Counted from the stretch's first letter, positions 1 to 7,993 are shown. The stretch is DNA of 21,026 nucleotides from Candidatus Aminicenantota bacterium (GCA_030615975.1 JAUWYH010000004.1:1-21026), one strand, 5' to 3'. Numbers and translations are program-made. Notes: generated by a model from the sequence alone, not told the origin.

Positions 1-2
1 CC

Positions 3-530
3 CTCAATGATCTTGAAAAAATAATGAGATTCTACCGCAACCTTCCTCCAGAAGATAGAAAATATCTTAGAGTCGATGTCACAGACAGAAATATTGTTGA
101 ACAGAGGATCAAGGCGTGTGAGTTGGGATATATTATCCGTATTATCGCAATGCACGGAGATAAGATTGTAGCCGACGGCGCGCTTGAGCTCTCCGCTGAG
201 GAATGGCGCAGACATCAGGGAGAGATTAGAGTAATTGTCGCTAAAGAGTTCCAGCACAAAGGGCTTGGTTTGATTATAATGAGAGAACTTTGTCTCCTCG
301 CAGAACAGAAAAAGCTTGAGAAGATCGTAGTGAAGATGACGAGACAACAGATTGCAGCGCGAACTATATGTAGAAAGCTTGGATTTCACCAGGAGCTTAT
401 CATTCCTGACTACGTTCGAGATCTAGCAGGAGAAACTCAGGACTTAGTTATTATGACATGTGACATAAAGGATTTTTGGAAAGAGCTTGAACATTTTTAC
501 GGGGATTCTGACTGGCAACGGTGTAGGTAG
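3..530 (+). CDS. GNAT family N-acetyltransferase, 5' end cut by the window edge
   Basis: This is a GNAT-fold acyltransferase, expected to move an acyl group from acyl-CoA to an amine; the substrate is unknown. The acetyl-CoA pyrophosphate-binding motif is visible as QHKGLG at about residues 77-82 counted from the ATG at 24. It is followed by the typical helix and a KLGF segment near residue 120. The reading frame is open upstream of that ATG to the window edge, and the added residues (LNDLEKI) continue naturally into the RFYRNLPPEDR segment that usually lies inside such proteins. The gene therefore probably begins before base 1 and is partial. It ends TAG and converges on the next gene. Whether it belongs to a larger acyltransferase fused upstream cannot be told from this window. 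Confidence 0.8.
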   Translation, partial: LNDLEKIMRFYRNLPPEDRKYLRVDVTDRNIVEQRIKACELGYIIRIIAMHGDKIVADGALELSAEEWRRHQGEIRVIVAKEFQHKGLGLIIMRELCLLAEQKKLEKIVVKMTRQQIAARTICRKLGFHQELIIPDYVRDLAGETQDLVIMTCDIKDFWKELEHFYGDSDWQRCR

Positions 531-547
531 CCTAAAAAAAACGGTAG

Positions 548-586
548 AGGACTATTAAAGAGGTACAAGGAGACAGTCCTTTTTTA
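548..586 (+). terminator. Rho-independent terminator between convergent genes
   Basis: AGGACT (548-553) pairs with AGTCCT (575-580), leaving a loop of about 21 nt, and the right arm runs into six T residues. An A-run at 534-541 lies left of the hairpin, so it could also work for the - strand gene. It sits 17 bases after the stop of the first gene, and its T-run overlaps the stop codon of the opposing gene. The stem is short, which limits confidence. Confidence 0.5.
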
Positions 587-1735
587 GAGTCTTTTCTTAT
601 AAACACGGAAGCGCTTATAAATCTTTCCCCCCATTCTCTCCATCTCTGCCCTCACTTTTACGTTTGTTTCCATCTCGTGGTGTGTGTCTATCATTTCTAA
701 ACCAGCCTCATGGGCTGAGAGTAACATTTTCACTCCCATCAGAACATCAAGCCCCCGCCCACGGTATTTCTCTTTGATCGCTCCGAGTAGTAAATCCAAC
801 TGTTTGGTCTTCTTTGCAGCACGCAATATTTTCAAAAAGCCAAAAGGTAAAAGCTGCCCCCTGGCTTTCTGGATGCCTTCGGTCAAATCTGGTATGCCAA
901 CGATAAAGGCCACAATTTCATCCTCCTTCTTCACGACTTTGACAAGCCTGGGGTCAATAACCGGGAGATAACGCTTTGCCAAATCTTCCATTTCGCCCTC
1001 ATCTAAAGGTGTGTAGCCGTAAATATCGCTCTCTGAATAACATTCGTTCATAAGATGAAAAACAGGCTTGATCCAGGGCTTCAGTTCCTTTTTTTTTCGG
1101 AATTCAACAATATCAAAATTCCCCTTTCTCTGTGCTCTCTCATAGATCCTCTTGTAAAAATCTGGGAGTTCTTGAGGGACTTCAAGTTTGTAAACAAAAT
1201 AATCCATATCCTTTGTATATCCCATTTTCTCCACAAACCGCGGCATCCATTCAAAATTGCAATAGGTGGCAATAGTGGCTCTATTCTCAAACCCTTCAAT
1301 CAAGAAACCTTCTGGATCCTGGTCTGAAAACCCATAAGGGCCGACCATTTTATCCATACCTTTCTTCCTCGCCCACTCCTCGACAAAACTCAAAAGAGCC
1401 CGGACAACCTCTTCATCTCCCACTGTTTCAAGATAGCCGAAACGAGCCGTATTTTCCTTCCTGTGCTTGTTATAACGAGAATTGATAATCCCCATAATTC
1501 TCCCGACAACTTCTTTCTCTTTTAAGGCCAGAAGCAGAATTGTATCGCAATAAGAAAAGGCCTTGTTCTTTTTTGGATTAAAGTATTTCCATTCATCATA
1601 ATAAATAGGATGTACCCAAGTCTTGTGATCGGCATGTATCTTTTCGGGTAGATAAATGAATTTTTTTAAATCTTTTCGATTCTTAACTTCTTCTATGTCA
1701 AAACTCATTTGTGTATCCGAAATTGTCTTATTCAC
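584..1735 (-). CDS. YghO-like two-domain acyltransferase (GNAT superfamily)
   Basis: At 383 residues this is close to E. coli YghO (about 390), a family of unknown substrate. Two GNAT-like units can be seen. One covers about residues 55-155 (VVGRIMGIIN, then a helix and GPYGFSDQDPEG). The second covers about 265-383, with the CoA-binding motif KYRGRGLD near residues 323-330. No signal peptide or membrane segment is present, so it should be cytosolic. The start is uncertain. GTG at 1735 is the first possible start, because an in-frame TAG lies just upstream, but its Shine-Dalgarno GGAGGA (1736-1741) touches the start codon with no spacer. ATG at 1708 (MSFDIEEV) fits the usual family N-terminus but has no Shine-Dalgarno. 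The gene is divergent from the rnf operon. Confidence 0.8.
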   Translation of the reverse strand: MNKTISDTQMSFDIEEVKNRKDLKKFIYLPEKIHADHKTWVHPIYYDEWKYFNPKKNKAFSYCDTILLLALKEKEVVGRIMGIINSRYNKHRKENTARFGYLETVGDEEVVRALLSFVEEWARKKGMDKMVGPYGFSDQDPEGFLIEGFENRATIATYCNFEWMPRFVEKMGYTKDMDYFVYKLEVPQELPDFYKRIYERAQRKGNFDIVEFRKKKELKPWIKPVFHLMNECYSESDIYGYTPLDEGEMEDLAKRYLPVIDPRLVKVVKKEDEIVAFIVGIPDLTEGIQKARGQLLPFGFLKILRAAKKTKQLDLLLGAIKEKYRGRGLDVLMGVKMLLSAHEAGLEMIDTHHEMETNVKVRAEMERMGGKIYKRFRVYKKRL

Positions 1736-1877
1736 TCCTCCCTAAATTTTAACATATATTATCCTATATAAAAAACAAATAAAGATTCAATATTAAACAA
1801 CGCAAAACATAAAGCGCAAAGGTGAAGCTGAACCTCTTCTCTTCGTTTTAACTCTCTGTTGAAAAATGTTTTTTTAG

Positions 1878-1907
1878 TTGACAATAATTAATGATAATGA
1901 CTAAACT
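1878..1907 (+). promoter_or_regulatory. Candidate promoter of the rnf operon, with Fur-like A/T repeat
   Basis: A perfect -35 TTGACA (1878-1883) is followed 18 bases later by TAAACT (1902-1907) as a fair -10. The spacer carries TAATGATAAT (1889-1898). With its flanks (1887-1905) this matches about 13 of 19 positions of the Fur-box consensus by my alignment. From the predicted transcript start to the rnfC ATG the leader is strongly pyrimidine-rich and has no Shine-Dalgarno sequence. The wider 217-bp intergenic region also serves the divergent acyltransferase, for which I could not settle on one promoter. Confidence 0.5.
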
Positions 1908-1952
1908 TTATCTTCTTCTTTCTTTAATTTTTATTTCTTGATTCTTAAACTG

Positions 1953-3272
1953 ATGAAAGTTAAGACTTTTCCCCATGGCATACATCCTCCAGAAATTAAA
2001 GAACGGACATTTGATAAAGCTATCGAAGTTATGCCCCCTCCAGAAAAGTTAACAATTCCTCTACTTCAACATTTTGGTAGTCCTGCCGAGCCTTTAGTTA
2101 AAAAAGGAGACGAAGTTTTTGTTGGCCAGAAAATTGGTGAAGGGACAGCTCTCTTCTCCGCATCAATTCACTCCAGTGTCTCTGGAAAAGTGCTCTCCAC
2201 TGACAATCACATTCATCCCCTTGGTCATTCCATCCTTGCAGTAACGATAGCAAACGATGGAGAAGACCATCTCTTACCCTCCCTTCAAGGTACAAAGGAC
2301 CCTTTTTCGCTCACTCCTGACGAAATACGCCAGAGAGTGAAGGAGGCAGGAATTGTAGGGCTCGGAGGGGCCGCCTTCCCTACCGCGGTTAAACTTTCCC
2401 CGCCTAAGGACAAACCTGTGGATACGGTCATTATAAACGGCTGTGAATGCGAACCCCTTCTCACCGCTGATTACAGGCTCATGTTAGAACATCCAGAAGA
2501 TATCCTCAAAGGAGCCGAGATTGTCCGCCTTGCAACAGGAGCAGAAAGTATTATTGTCGGTATAGAAAACAATAAAAAGAAGGCCTTTAAGATCTTCCAG
2601 GAGAAGGCCAAAAATAACGCAGCAGAAGTGGCCCTTCTCAAGACAAAATATCCTCAAGGGGCTGAAAAGAACCTGATCTATGCCCTCCTTCGCCGAGAAG
2701 TTCCCCGAGGTGGCCTTCCCTTTGATGTGGGGGTGGTAGTCCAGAACGTAGGAACGACAAAAGCCATTTGGGATGCTGTTAGCCAAGGTGAACCTCTTTA
2801 TCAGAGGGTGATCACTGTTTCAGGGAATGGGATTGAACAACCCAAAAATGTTCTGGTTCGCATCGGAACGCCATTTCAAAACGTGATTAACTTCTGCGGT
2901 GGACTAAAAGAGAATGTAAATCTTTTAGTCATGGGGGGGCCGATGATGGGTGTGGCCCAATGGTCTTTGGAAACTCCAATCATCAAGGGAACTTCCGGCC
3001 TGTTGGCCTGGAAAGCCCCTCTTTCTTATTTTGAATACAGCTGTATTCGCTGCGGCCGCTGTGTGGAACATTGTCCGATGGGGCTCGTCCCTAGCCAGCT
3101 CATGAAGTTTGTTAAATTCGATAATCTGATCGAAGCTGAAAACTGGGGTATTCTCGATTGTGTCGAATGTGGCTCTTGCCAGTATTCATGCCCGGCCAAA
3201 ATTCTTCTCGTTCATTGGATCCGCCTTGGGAAAAATAAAATCATTAGTCTGAGACGGAAGAACAAGGCATAA
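1953..3272 (+). CDS. rnfC: Rnf electron transport complex subunit C
   Basis: RnfC is the peripheral NADH/flavin-binding subunit of the ion-translocating ferredoxin:NAD+ oxidoreductase, on the cytoplasmic face of the membrane. Numbered from ATG 1953, the family start KTFPHGIHPPE is at residues 4-14, the glycine-rich nucleotide-binding loop GLGGAAFP is near 136-143, and NGCECEP is near 162-168. Two [4Fe-4S] motifs follow: C364-C367-C370-C374 and C403-C406-C409-C413. The length of 439 residues is normal. I chose ATG 1953 over the in-frame TTG at 1938 because the family start begins right after it; neither has a good Shine-Dalgarno. It is the first gene of the operon, and its stop overlaps the rnfD start by one base (TAATG). 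Confidence 0.96.
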   Translation: MKVKTFPHGIHPPEIKERTFDKAIEVMPPPEKLTIPLLQHFGSPAEPLVKKGDEVFVGQKIGEGTALFSASIHSSVSGKVLSTDNHIHPLGHSILAVTIANDGEDHLLPSLQGTKDPFSLTPDEIRQRVKEAGIVGLGGAAFPTAVKLSPPKDKPVDTVIINGCECEPLLTADYRLMLEHPEDILKGAEIVRLATGAESIIVGIENNKKKAFKIFQEKAKNNAAEVALLKTKYPQGAEKNLIYALLRREVPRGGLPFDVGVVVQNVGTTKAIWDAVSQGEPLYQRVITVSGNGIEQPKNVLVRIGTPFQNVINFCGGLKENVNLLVMGGPMMGVAQWSLETPIIKGTSGLLAWKAPLSYFEYSCIRCGRCVEHCPMGLVPSQLMKFVKFDNLIEAENWGILDCVECGSCQYSCPAKILLVHWIRLGKNKIISLRRKNKA

Positions 3273-4246
3273 TGACGAATAAAACATTCATCCTCCAATC
3301 TTCTCCTCACTTCAAGGATAAAGATTCTGTCCCCAAAATCATGTATGCAGTTATCTTCAGCCTCATGCCAGCAGCTTTTGCCTCTATTTATTTCTTCCGT
3401 CTCAAAGCAGTGGTTATGCTTTTCTCCTGTGTAGTTGTTTCTTTGGCAACAGAAGCTATCTTTCTTTGGCTTAGAAAAAAGCCTTTTCACTCTCTCCTGG
3501 ACGGCTCATCAGTGATCACTGGTCTTATTCTGGCGATGACGCTTCCTCCTTCTCTCTCTTTGGAGTTGGCTGTGATCGGAGCCGCAGCTGCTATTGCCAT
3601 AGGAAAACAAGTTTTTGGAGGTTTAGGGCATAACATTTTCAATCCTGCTTTAGTGGGACGAGCCTTCCTTCAAACATCCTTTCCTGTCGCCATGACGACC
3701 TGGATTCCACCTGTTACAGCAAAAATAAATACCGCCACCTATGCTACTCCCTTGGCAAATTTAAAATTCGAGGAGGCAGTCGCCCAGGGCACCCTTACTC
3801 CTTTGAAAGATCTTTTCTGGGGAAATATAGGCGGCTGCCTGGGAGAGGCTTCTGCTATAACTCTCCTCATCGGGGCCCTCTACCTCCTCTTCCGCCGAGT
3901 GATTGACTGGCGGATACCCGTGGGAATTATGGTCTCCCTCTCCGCCTTTACTGGAGTTTTCTGGCTCATCAGCCCTGAAAAATATGCTTCGCCCCTTTTT
4001 CATATCTTATCAGGAGGGCTCATGATTGGAGCCTTTTTTATGGCAACGGATATGGTCACTTCTCCGATCTCTCCTTTAGGCTCCTGGATCTATGCTCTGG
4101 GCATAGGCTTAATCGTGGGTTTAATCCGTCTCTTCGGAGGATTTCCTGAAGGGGTGATGTATTCTATTCTTTTTATGAATGCCTTTGTTCCTCTTCTCAA
4201 CCGCTACGCACGGCCTCAAATCTTAGGAGAAAGGAGTAAGAGGTGA
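3272..4246 (+). CDS. rnfD: Rnf electron transport complex subunit D (covalent FMN, membrane)
   Basis: RnfD is an integral membrane subunit, related to NqrB, that carries FMN bound to a threonine and takes part in ion translocation. Its 324 residues contain many hydrophobic helices (for example 24-42, 45-66, 80-115, 190-215, 225-245, 275-290). The family signatures GHNIFNPALVGRAF (119-132) and ATDMVTSPISPLG near residue 260 are present. The likely flavin site is T159 in TYATPL, which aligns with the usual SGATPL. It departs from the usual acceptor motif: tyrosine replaces glycine or serine before Ala-Thr, and N153 stands where Asp is usual six residues before the Thr. The ATG overlaps the rnfC stop, and the rnfG GTG overlaps its end by four bases, so translation is probably coupled. 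Confidence 0.95.
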   Translation: MTNKTFILQSSPHFKDKDSVPKIMYAVIFSLMPAAFASIYFFRLKAVVMLFSCVVVSLATEAIFLWLRKKPFHSLLDGSSVITGLILAMTLPPSLSLELAVIGAAAAIAIGKQVFGGLGHNIFNPALVGRAFLQTSFPVAMTTWIPPVTAKINTATYATPLANLKFEEAVAQGTLTPLKDLFWGNIGGCLGEASAITLLIGALYLLFRRVIDWRIPVGIMVSLSAFTGVFWLISPEKYASPLFHILSGGLMIGAFFMATDMVTSPISPLGSWIYALGIGLIVGLIRLFGGFPEGVMYSILFMNAFVPLLNRYARPQILGERSKR

Positions 4247-4848
4247 ATCTTTCCGCCCGGATGATTGCAGTTCTGACCTCTGTGGGGCTTCTCTCAGGAG
4301 GTTTTCTGTCAACGGTGGGCCTTTTGACAAAGGAACGAATAGCACTGAATAAACAGAAAGAAATAGAAGAGGCGATCTTAGCAGTTGTTCCCGGAACAGA
4401 GAGCAGCCAAAAGCTTTATGAAGAAAAAGACCTCTCTATTTATGGAGGAAAAGACGAAGATGGCAACCTTTTAGGTTTTGCTATTCATGCTTCTGGTGTC
4501 GGCTTTCAAGATAAAATCACTCTCATGTTTGGAACAAATGCATCTTTAACAAGAATAACCAATCTGACAATCCTTGACCAGAAGGAAACTCCTGGCCTTG
4601 GGGCAAAGATCACTGATAGAGAATCTTTTCTCAAATATTGGGAAAACAAAGATTGCTCTCAACCCCTAAGCCTCCGAAAGCCTCCAGCAATCTCACCGGA
4701 GGACCTCTCCTCATCTGAAGTCAACACCATCACCGGCGCCACGATCTCCTCAGAATCCGTGCTCAACACCGTCAATCTTTCCTTGGAACGATTAAAGAGA
4801 TTGAAGACAGAAGGAAAATTCGCGATCGAGGAGCGCAATGCCAACTAA
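4243..4848 (+). CDS. rnfG: Rnf electron transport complex subunit G (covalent FMN)
   Basis: RnfG has one N-terminal membrane anchor (about residues 7-28) and a periplasmic FMN-binding domain. The flavin-attachment motif TGATISS is at 164-170, with T167 as the acceptor, and the conserved ETPGLGAKI is at 115-123. The residue six before T167 is Asn (N161), where ApbE targets usually have Asp; RnfD shows the same change. The start is a GTG that overlaps the rnfD stop by four bases (GTGA), with AGGAGAAAGGAG just upstream as ribosome-binding site. The protein is 201 residues, in the normal range. Its 3' end overlaps rnfE by 11 bases. Confidence 0.95.
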   Translation: MNLSARMIAVLTSVGLLSGGFLSTVGLLTKERIALNKQKEIEEAILAVVPGTESSQKLYEEKDLSIYGGKDEDGNLLGFAIHASGVGFQDKITLMFGTNASLTRITNLTILDQKETPGLGAKITDRESFLKYWENKDCSQPLSLRKPPAISPEDLSSSEVNTITGATISSESVLNTVNLSLERLKRLKTEGKFAIEERNAN

Positions 4849-5449
4849 ATCGATTGGAGAAGAATTCTTAAAGGGATTTTGGAAAGAAAACCCCATTTTC
4901 CGCCAACTGCTGGGCATGTGCCCCACTCTAGCAGTGACAAACGCCATGATTAATGGTTTGGCTATGGGTTTGGCCACTGCTTTTGTCCTCATATTCAGCT
5001 CTCTTGTCGTTTCATCTATAAAGAAGCTTATCCCCAGTCAGGTCCGGATTGCGACCTACATCGTAATCATCGCTACTTTTGTGACAATTGCTGACCGCTT
5101 TCTTGCCGCATTCTTTCCTCCTATTTCTAAAAATCTGGGGCCTTATGTCCCCCTGATCGTCGTCAACTGCATCATCCTCGGCCGCCAGGAAGCCTTTTCC
5201 TCAAAGAATACAGTAGGCCGTTCCTTGATAGATGCATTCGGGATGAGCCTGGGATTTATCCTGGGGCTTCTCATTCTCAGTGCCATCCGCGAAATCCTGG
5301 GATTCGGCACATTCTTTGGTTTTCAAGTCATGGGACAATGGTTTAAGCCCTGGATCATAATGATTCTCCCTCCAGGGGCTTTTATCACTTTGGGTATCCT
5401 TCTCGCTCTTGCCCTCCAGATTGAACGCAAAACAAAAGCAAGGAGATAA
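4838..5449 (+). CDS. rnfE: Rnf electron transport complex subunit E
   Basis: RnfE is a polytopic membrane subunit, paralogous to RnfA and related to NqrD/NqrE; together the pair makes the membrane ion and electron path. The 203-residue sequence has the family start EEFLKGFWKENPIFRQLLG, then LGMCPTLAVTNA (about 22-33), in which the Cys is the residue known in this family to take part in a membrane FeS site. VVNCIILGRQEAF near residue 108 is the second conserved Cys element. About six transmembrane helices are visible. The ATG lies inside the end of rnfG (11-base overlap), with GGAG five bases upstream of it. Function is assigned by strong family resemblance and operon position. Confidence 0.95.
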   Translation: MPTKSIGEEFLKGFWKENPIFRQLLGMCPTLAVTNAMINGLAMGLATAFVLIFSSLVVSSIKKLIPSQVRIATYIVIIATFVTIADRFLAAFFPPISKNLGPYVPLIVVNCIILGRQEAFSSKNTVGRSLIDAFGMSLGFILGLLILSAIREILGFGTFFGFQVMGQWFKPWIIMILPPGAFITLGILLALALQIERKTKARR

Positions 5450-5451
5450 GA

Positions 5452-6027
5452 TTGGAAATCATTGCCCTTTTTTTCTCTGCGATTCTTATCAACAATTTTG
5501 TCCTTCACTACTTCCTCGGCATATGTCCCTTTCTAGGCGTAAGTAAAAAAATCGACTCCGCCCTCTCGATGGGGTTGGCGGTCACCTTTGTCATGTCTAT
5601 CACGGCAGCGGTTTCTTGGGCTATTAACCATTGGATTCTCATCCCCTATCAGCTTGATTATCTTCAGATTGTCTCCTTTATCCTAGTCATCGCTTCATTG
5701 GTTCAACTTGTAGAAATGTTCATCCGCAAAATAAGTCCTCCTCTATATCAAGCCCTCGGGATATACCTTCCTCTGATTACGACGAATTGTGCCATATTCT
5801 TTTTAGCCCTCATGGCGGCCTTAAAAAATTACAATTTTATAGAAACAGTCATTTTCGGTATTGGCTCTGGCCTTGGATTCACCCTTGCCATTATCCTCAT
5901 GGCAGGAATCCGCGAACAGCTTGACTTGGCAGATGTGCCTGAAGCGCTGAAAGGAGCTGGCATCTCTCTTATTGTCGCCGGGATCATGGCTCTCGCCTTT
6001 CTCGGTTTTTCAGGAATGATAAAGTGA
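5452..6027 (+). CDS. rnfA: Rnf electron transport complex subunit A
   Basis: RnfA is the membrane partner of RnfE. Family motifs are NNFVLHYFLGICPFLGVSKK (about 14-33) and LITTNCAIFFLALM (about 105-118). Each holds one of the conserved cysteines that sit near the middle of the membrane in this fold. The protein has 191 residues and about six hydrophobic helices. It starts with TTG at 5452; the AAGGAG at 5440-5445 is well placed, and no in-frame ATG offers the expected N-terminus. It follows rnfE after two bases, and its TGA overlaps the start of rnfB. Confidence 0.95.
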   Translation: MEIIALFFSAILINNFVLHYFLGICPFLGVSKKIDSALSMGLAVTFVMSITAAVSWAINHWILIPYQLDYLQIVSFILVIASLVQLVEMFIRKISPPLYQALGIYLPLITTNCAIFFLALMAALKNYNFIETVIFGIGSGLGFTLAIILMAGIREQLDLADVPEALKGAGISLIVAGIMALAFLGFSGMIK

Positions 6028-6833
6028 TGGATATTTTAGTTCCTATCCTTACCATGGCAGCTCTCGGCCTCTTTTTCTCTGCCGGACTTGTCTTTGCCTA
6101 CAAAAAGCTTAGAGTCTATGAAGATCCTAAAATTGAGATTGTTTCAGAAATGCTGCCTCAAGCAAACTGCGGAGCCTGCGGTTACTCTGGATGCAGAGCC
6201 TTTGCCGCGGCTGTTGTCAAAGGGGAAGCGCCTCCAGAGAACTGTCCTGTTGGCGGGGAAGAGGTTGCTAACCAGATTGCAGACACACTGGGAATCAAAG
6301 CCGGCGAAATAATCAAGAAGGTTGCTCGTGTTCACTGCCGCGGAACTTGGAATGCGGCAAAGTCAAGAGGATCTTATCTTGGGATTTCAACATGCTTTGC
6401 CGCTCACCTCATCGGAGGAAACAAACAGTGCTCCTTCGGCTGTTTAGGCCTTGGAGATTGTGTTCTCGCCTGTGCCTTCGATGCCATGTATATGAGCGAG
6501 GAGGGCCTTCCTGTTATAACAGAAGATAAATGCACAGCCTGCGGCAAATGTGTCGATGCCTGTCCTCGAAGCATTCTCGATCTTCAGCCGATTTCACAAG
6601 AAATTATTGTATTCTGCCGCTCTGAGGATAGAGGGCCTATCGCCCGCAAAGTCTGTAAAAACGCCTGCATTGCCTGCGGTATTTGTGTAAGAGCCTGTCC
6701 GGATGCTATAATCTTAGAAAACTATCTGGCTAAAATCGTAGATTTTAAAAAAATTGATCCGGAAAAAATTCCTGATATAGAAAAATGCCCGACTGACTCC
6801 ATCGGCCGTCTGAAAAAGGAAAATGAAAGATAG
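6024..6833 (+). CDS. rnfB: Rnf electron transport complex subunit B (multi-cluster ferredoxin-type)
   Basis: RnfB accepts electrons from ferredoxin and feeds them into the complex. An N-terminal membrane anchor (about 7-26) is followed by a four-Cys domain (C49, C52, C57, C74), then C136-C140-C146-C150, and two ferredoxin motifs C170-C173-C176-C180 and C215-C218-C221-C225. Further cysteines lie at 105, 124, 211 and 255. This multi-cluster form resembles the RnfB of anaerobes such as Clostridium and Thermotoga more than the shorter enterobacterial form. The start may be GTG 6024 (AGGA eight bases upstream) or the next codon, ATG 6027. RnfB comes last among the six subunits, giving the order C-D-G-E-A-B known from acetogens. 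It overlaps the next gene by 11 bases. Confidence 0.95.
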   Translation: MMDILVPILTMAALGLFFSAGLVFAYKKLRVYEDPKIEIVSEMLPQANCGACGYSGCRAFAAAVVKGEAPPENCPVGGEEVANQIADTLGIKAGEIIKKVARVHCRGTWNAAKSRGSYLGISTCFAAHLIGGNKQCSFGCLGLGDCVLACAFDAMYMSEEGLPVITEDKCTACGKCVDACPRSILDLQPISQEIIVFCRSEDRGPIARKVCKNACIACGICVRACPDAIILENYLAKIVDFKKIDPEKIPDIEKCPTDSIGRLKKENER

Positions 6834-7266
6834 AGGTTTAGTTATCAAAACAAGCTCAGATTTTGCTGAGGTGGAAGTCCAGTGTCTTGTCGAATCTTGT
6901 CAAAAATGTTCAGCAAGAAGCCTCTGTAGCGGTCTCAATCAATCAAAGGGTTTGCTTAAGGTTAAAAATCCTCTGAAAGCTTCTCCAGGAGATAGAGTGG
7001 AAGTTGAAATCCCAGAAAAAGATTATAATAAAGCATTGATTTTTATTTTCTCAACCTTCCTTCTAGCAGTATTATTGGGAATCTCTGTGGGACACTTCTC
7101 TTCTCTCGTTTTATCTGTCTCCTCTCAGGAGGCCGGTCTTGTCGGCATCATCCTTGCTGTTCTGTTGGCCGCAGGAGGACTTTTTCGTTATTTCCGCAAA
7201 AAAAATAAAGATCTTCTTTATCCTGTAATAATAGATATAATCAAAAAAGGAGACTATGATGGATAG
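6823..7266 (+). CDS. RseC/MucC-family membrane protein (SoxR-reducing system type)
   Basis: This 147-residue protein has the RseC-family plan: an N-terminal domain with clustered cysteines (C21, C26, C29, C35), a basic stretch with PGDRVEVEIPE (about 55-65), and two transmembrane helices (about 71-93 and 103-121). A Lys/Arg-rich segment follows the second helix. In E. coli RseC is linked to the Rnf-like Rsx complex, which keeps SoxR reduced. Here the gene overlaps both rnfB and the next gene by 11 bases, so it is surely part of the same transcript. A role in assembling or tuning Rnf, or in passing redox state to a regulator, is inferred from context; no soxR or rpoE is visible here. AAGGA lies just before the start codon. 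Confidence 0.85.
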   Translation: MKDRGLVIKTSSDFAEVEVQCLVESCQKCSARSLCSGLNQSKGLLKVKNPLKASPGDRVEVEIPEKDYNKALIFIFSTFLLAVLLGISVGHFSSLVLSVSSQEAGLVGIILAVLLAAGGLFRYFRKKNKDLLYPVIIDIIKKGDYDG

Positions 7267-7993
7267 ACGTCATTTCTTTAAAACGGCTCTTTTCGCTCCA
7301 CTTTTAAGCCCTTTTTTCGTGAGCTTTAAATCAACAAAAAAGGCCAGCCATCTTTATTTAATAACAGATTCTCCCCAAAGATATATCTCCTTAATCCTTC
7401 AAGAATTGCAAAGACATGGCCTGATCGATGGCCATAATTTCACTTTATTAAACTCCTTTTCTTTCTTTGAGGACCTCAAAAGGACGCTTCACCAAGAGGG
7501 ATGGAAGCATGTCCAGCCCCCATTTCATACAAACATTTGTTTCTCCCTTAGTCGTCTTTATCAAAAAGCTGATCCTTCTTTTACGTTAGTAAAATCGGGA
7601 AAAATCTTGGATATTAGATCCAAGGAACTTGCCTCACTTTGGCTGCAAATGAACAGAAACAATAATCCTTCTTCTTTTTTAACAATTGTCTCTTTCAAAG
7701 AGGCAAAAACCTCTGTTCGCTCAGGAAAACATGTTTCTGTTTACAAAGACGGCCGCAAGGTTGATACGATTTTTTTAAAGAAGAAGACTTTAAGATCTTA
7801 CACTACTGAAAGAGGCAAGGTGTCCGTTAGAGTGGAAGATGGAAAAGCATGGGTATCTGAATCCTCCTGCTCCCATAAAATATGCTGCTTGTCTCCACCT
7901 GTATTTATTGCAGGAGAGCGCATAATCTGTGCTCCGAATCATTTTCTCTTAGAAATTGAAGGGTCTGCTTTTATTGATACATCAATTGGTTAG
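7259..7993 (+). CDS. Tat-signal protein with C-terminal NusG-II domain
   Basis: The protein begins MDRRHFFKT, a good twin-arginine motif (RRxFxK), then a hydrophobic stretch to about residue 23, so export by the Tat route is likely. Residues about 150-238 match the NusG domain II family: a beta-rich segment, then a cysteine-rich element SSCSHKICC, a spacer ending in PxxxxGERIICAPN, and LLEIEG. Those cysteines are C204, C209, C210 and C224 when counted from this ATG. NusG-II proteins commonly accompany apbE and flavinylated electron-transfer systems. I do not recognise the N-terminal part (about 28-145). I chose ATG 7259 because AAGGAG (7247-7252) is six bases away; ATG 7256 is only three bases away. 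A role in Rnf assembly or flavinylation is inferred from position. Confidence 0.75.
   Translation: MDRRHFFKTALFAPLLSPFFVSFKSTKKASHLYLITDSPQRYISLILQELQRHGLIDGHNFTLLNSFSFFEDLKRTLHQEGWKHVQPPFHTNICFSLSRLYQKADPSFTLVKSGKILDIRSKELASLWLQMNRNNNPSSFLTIVSFKEAKTSVRSGKHVSVYKDGRKVDTIFLKKKTLRSYTTERGKVSVRVEDGKAWVSESSCSHKICCLSPPVFIAGERIICAPNHFLLEIEGSAFIDTSIG

Noticed and set aside
1742..1800. Promoter for the divergent acyltransferase
   Set aside because: Several A/T-rich -10-like hexamers (TAAAAT, GATAAT) exist, but none has a -35 at a suitable distance, so a specific call is not supported.
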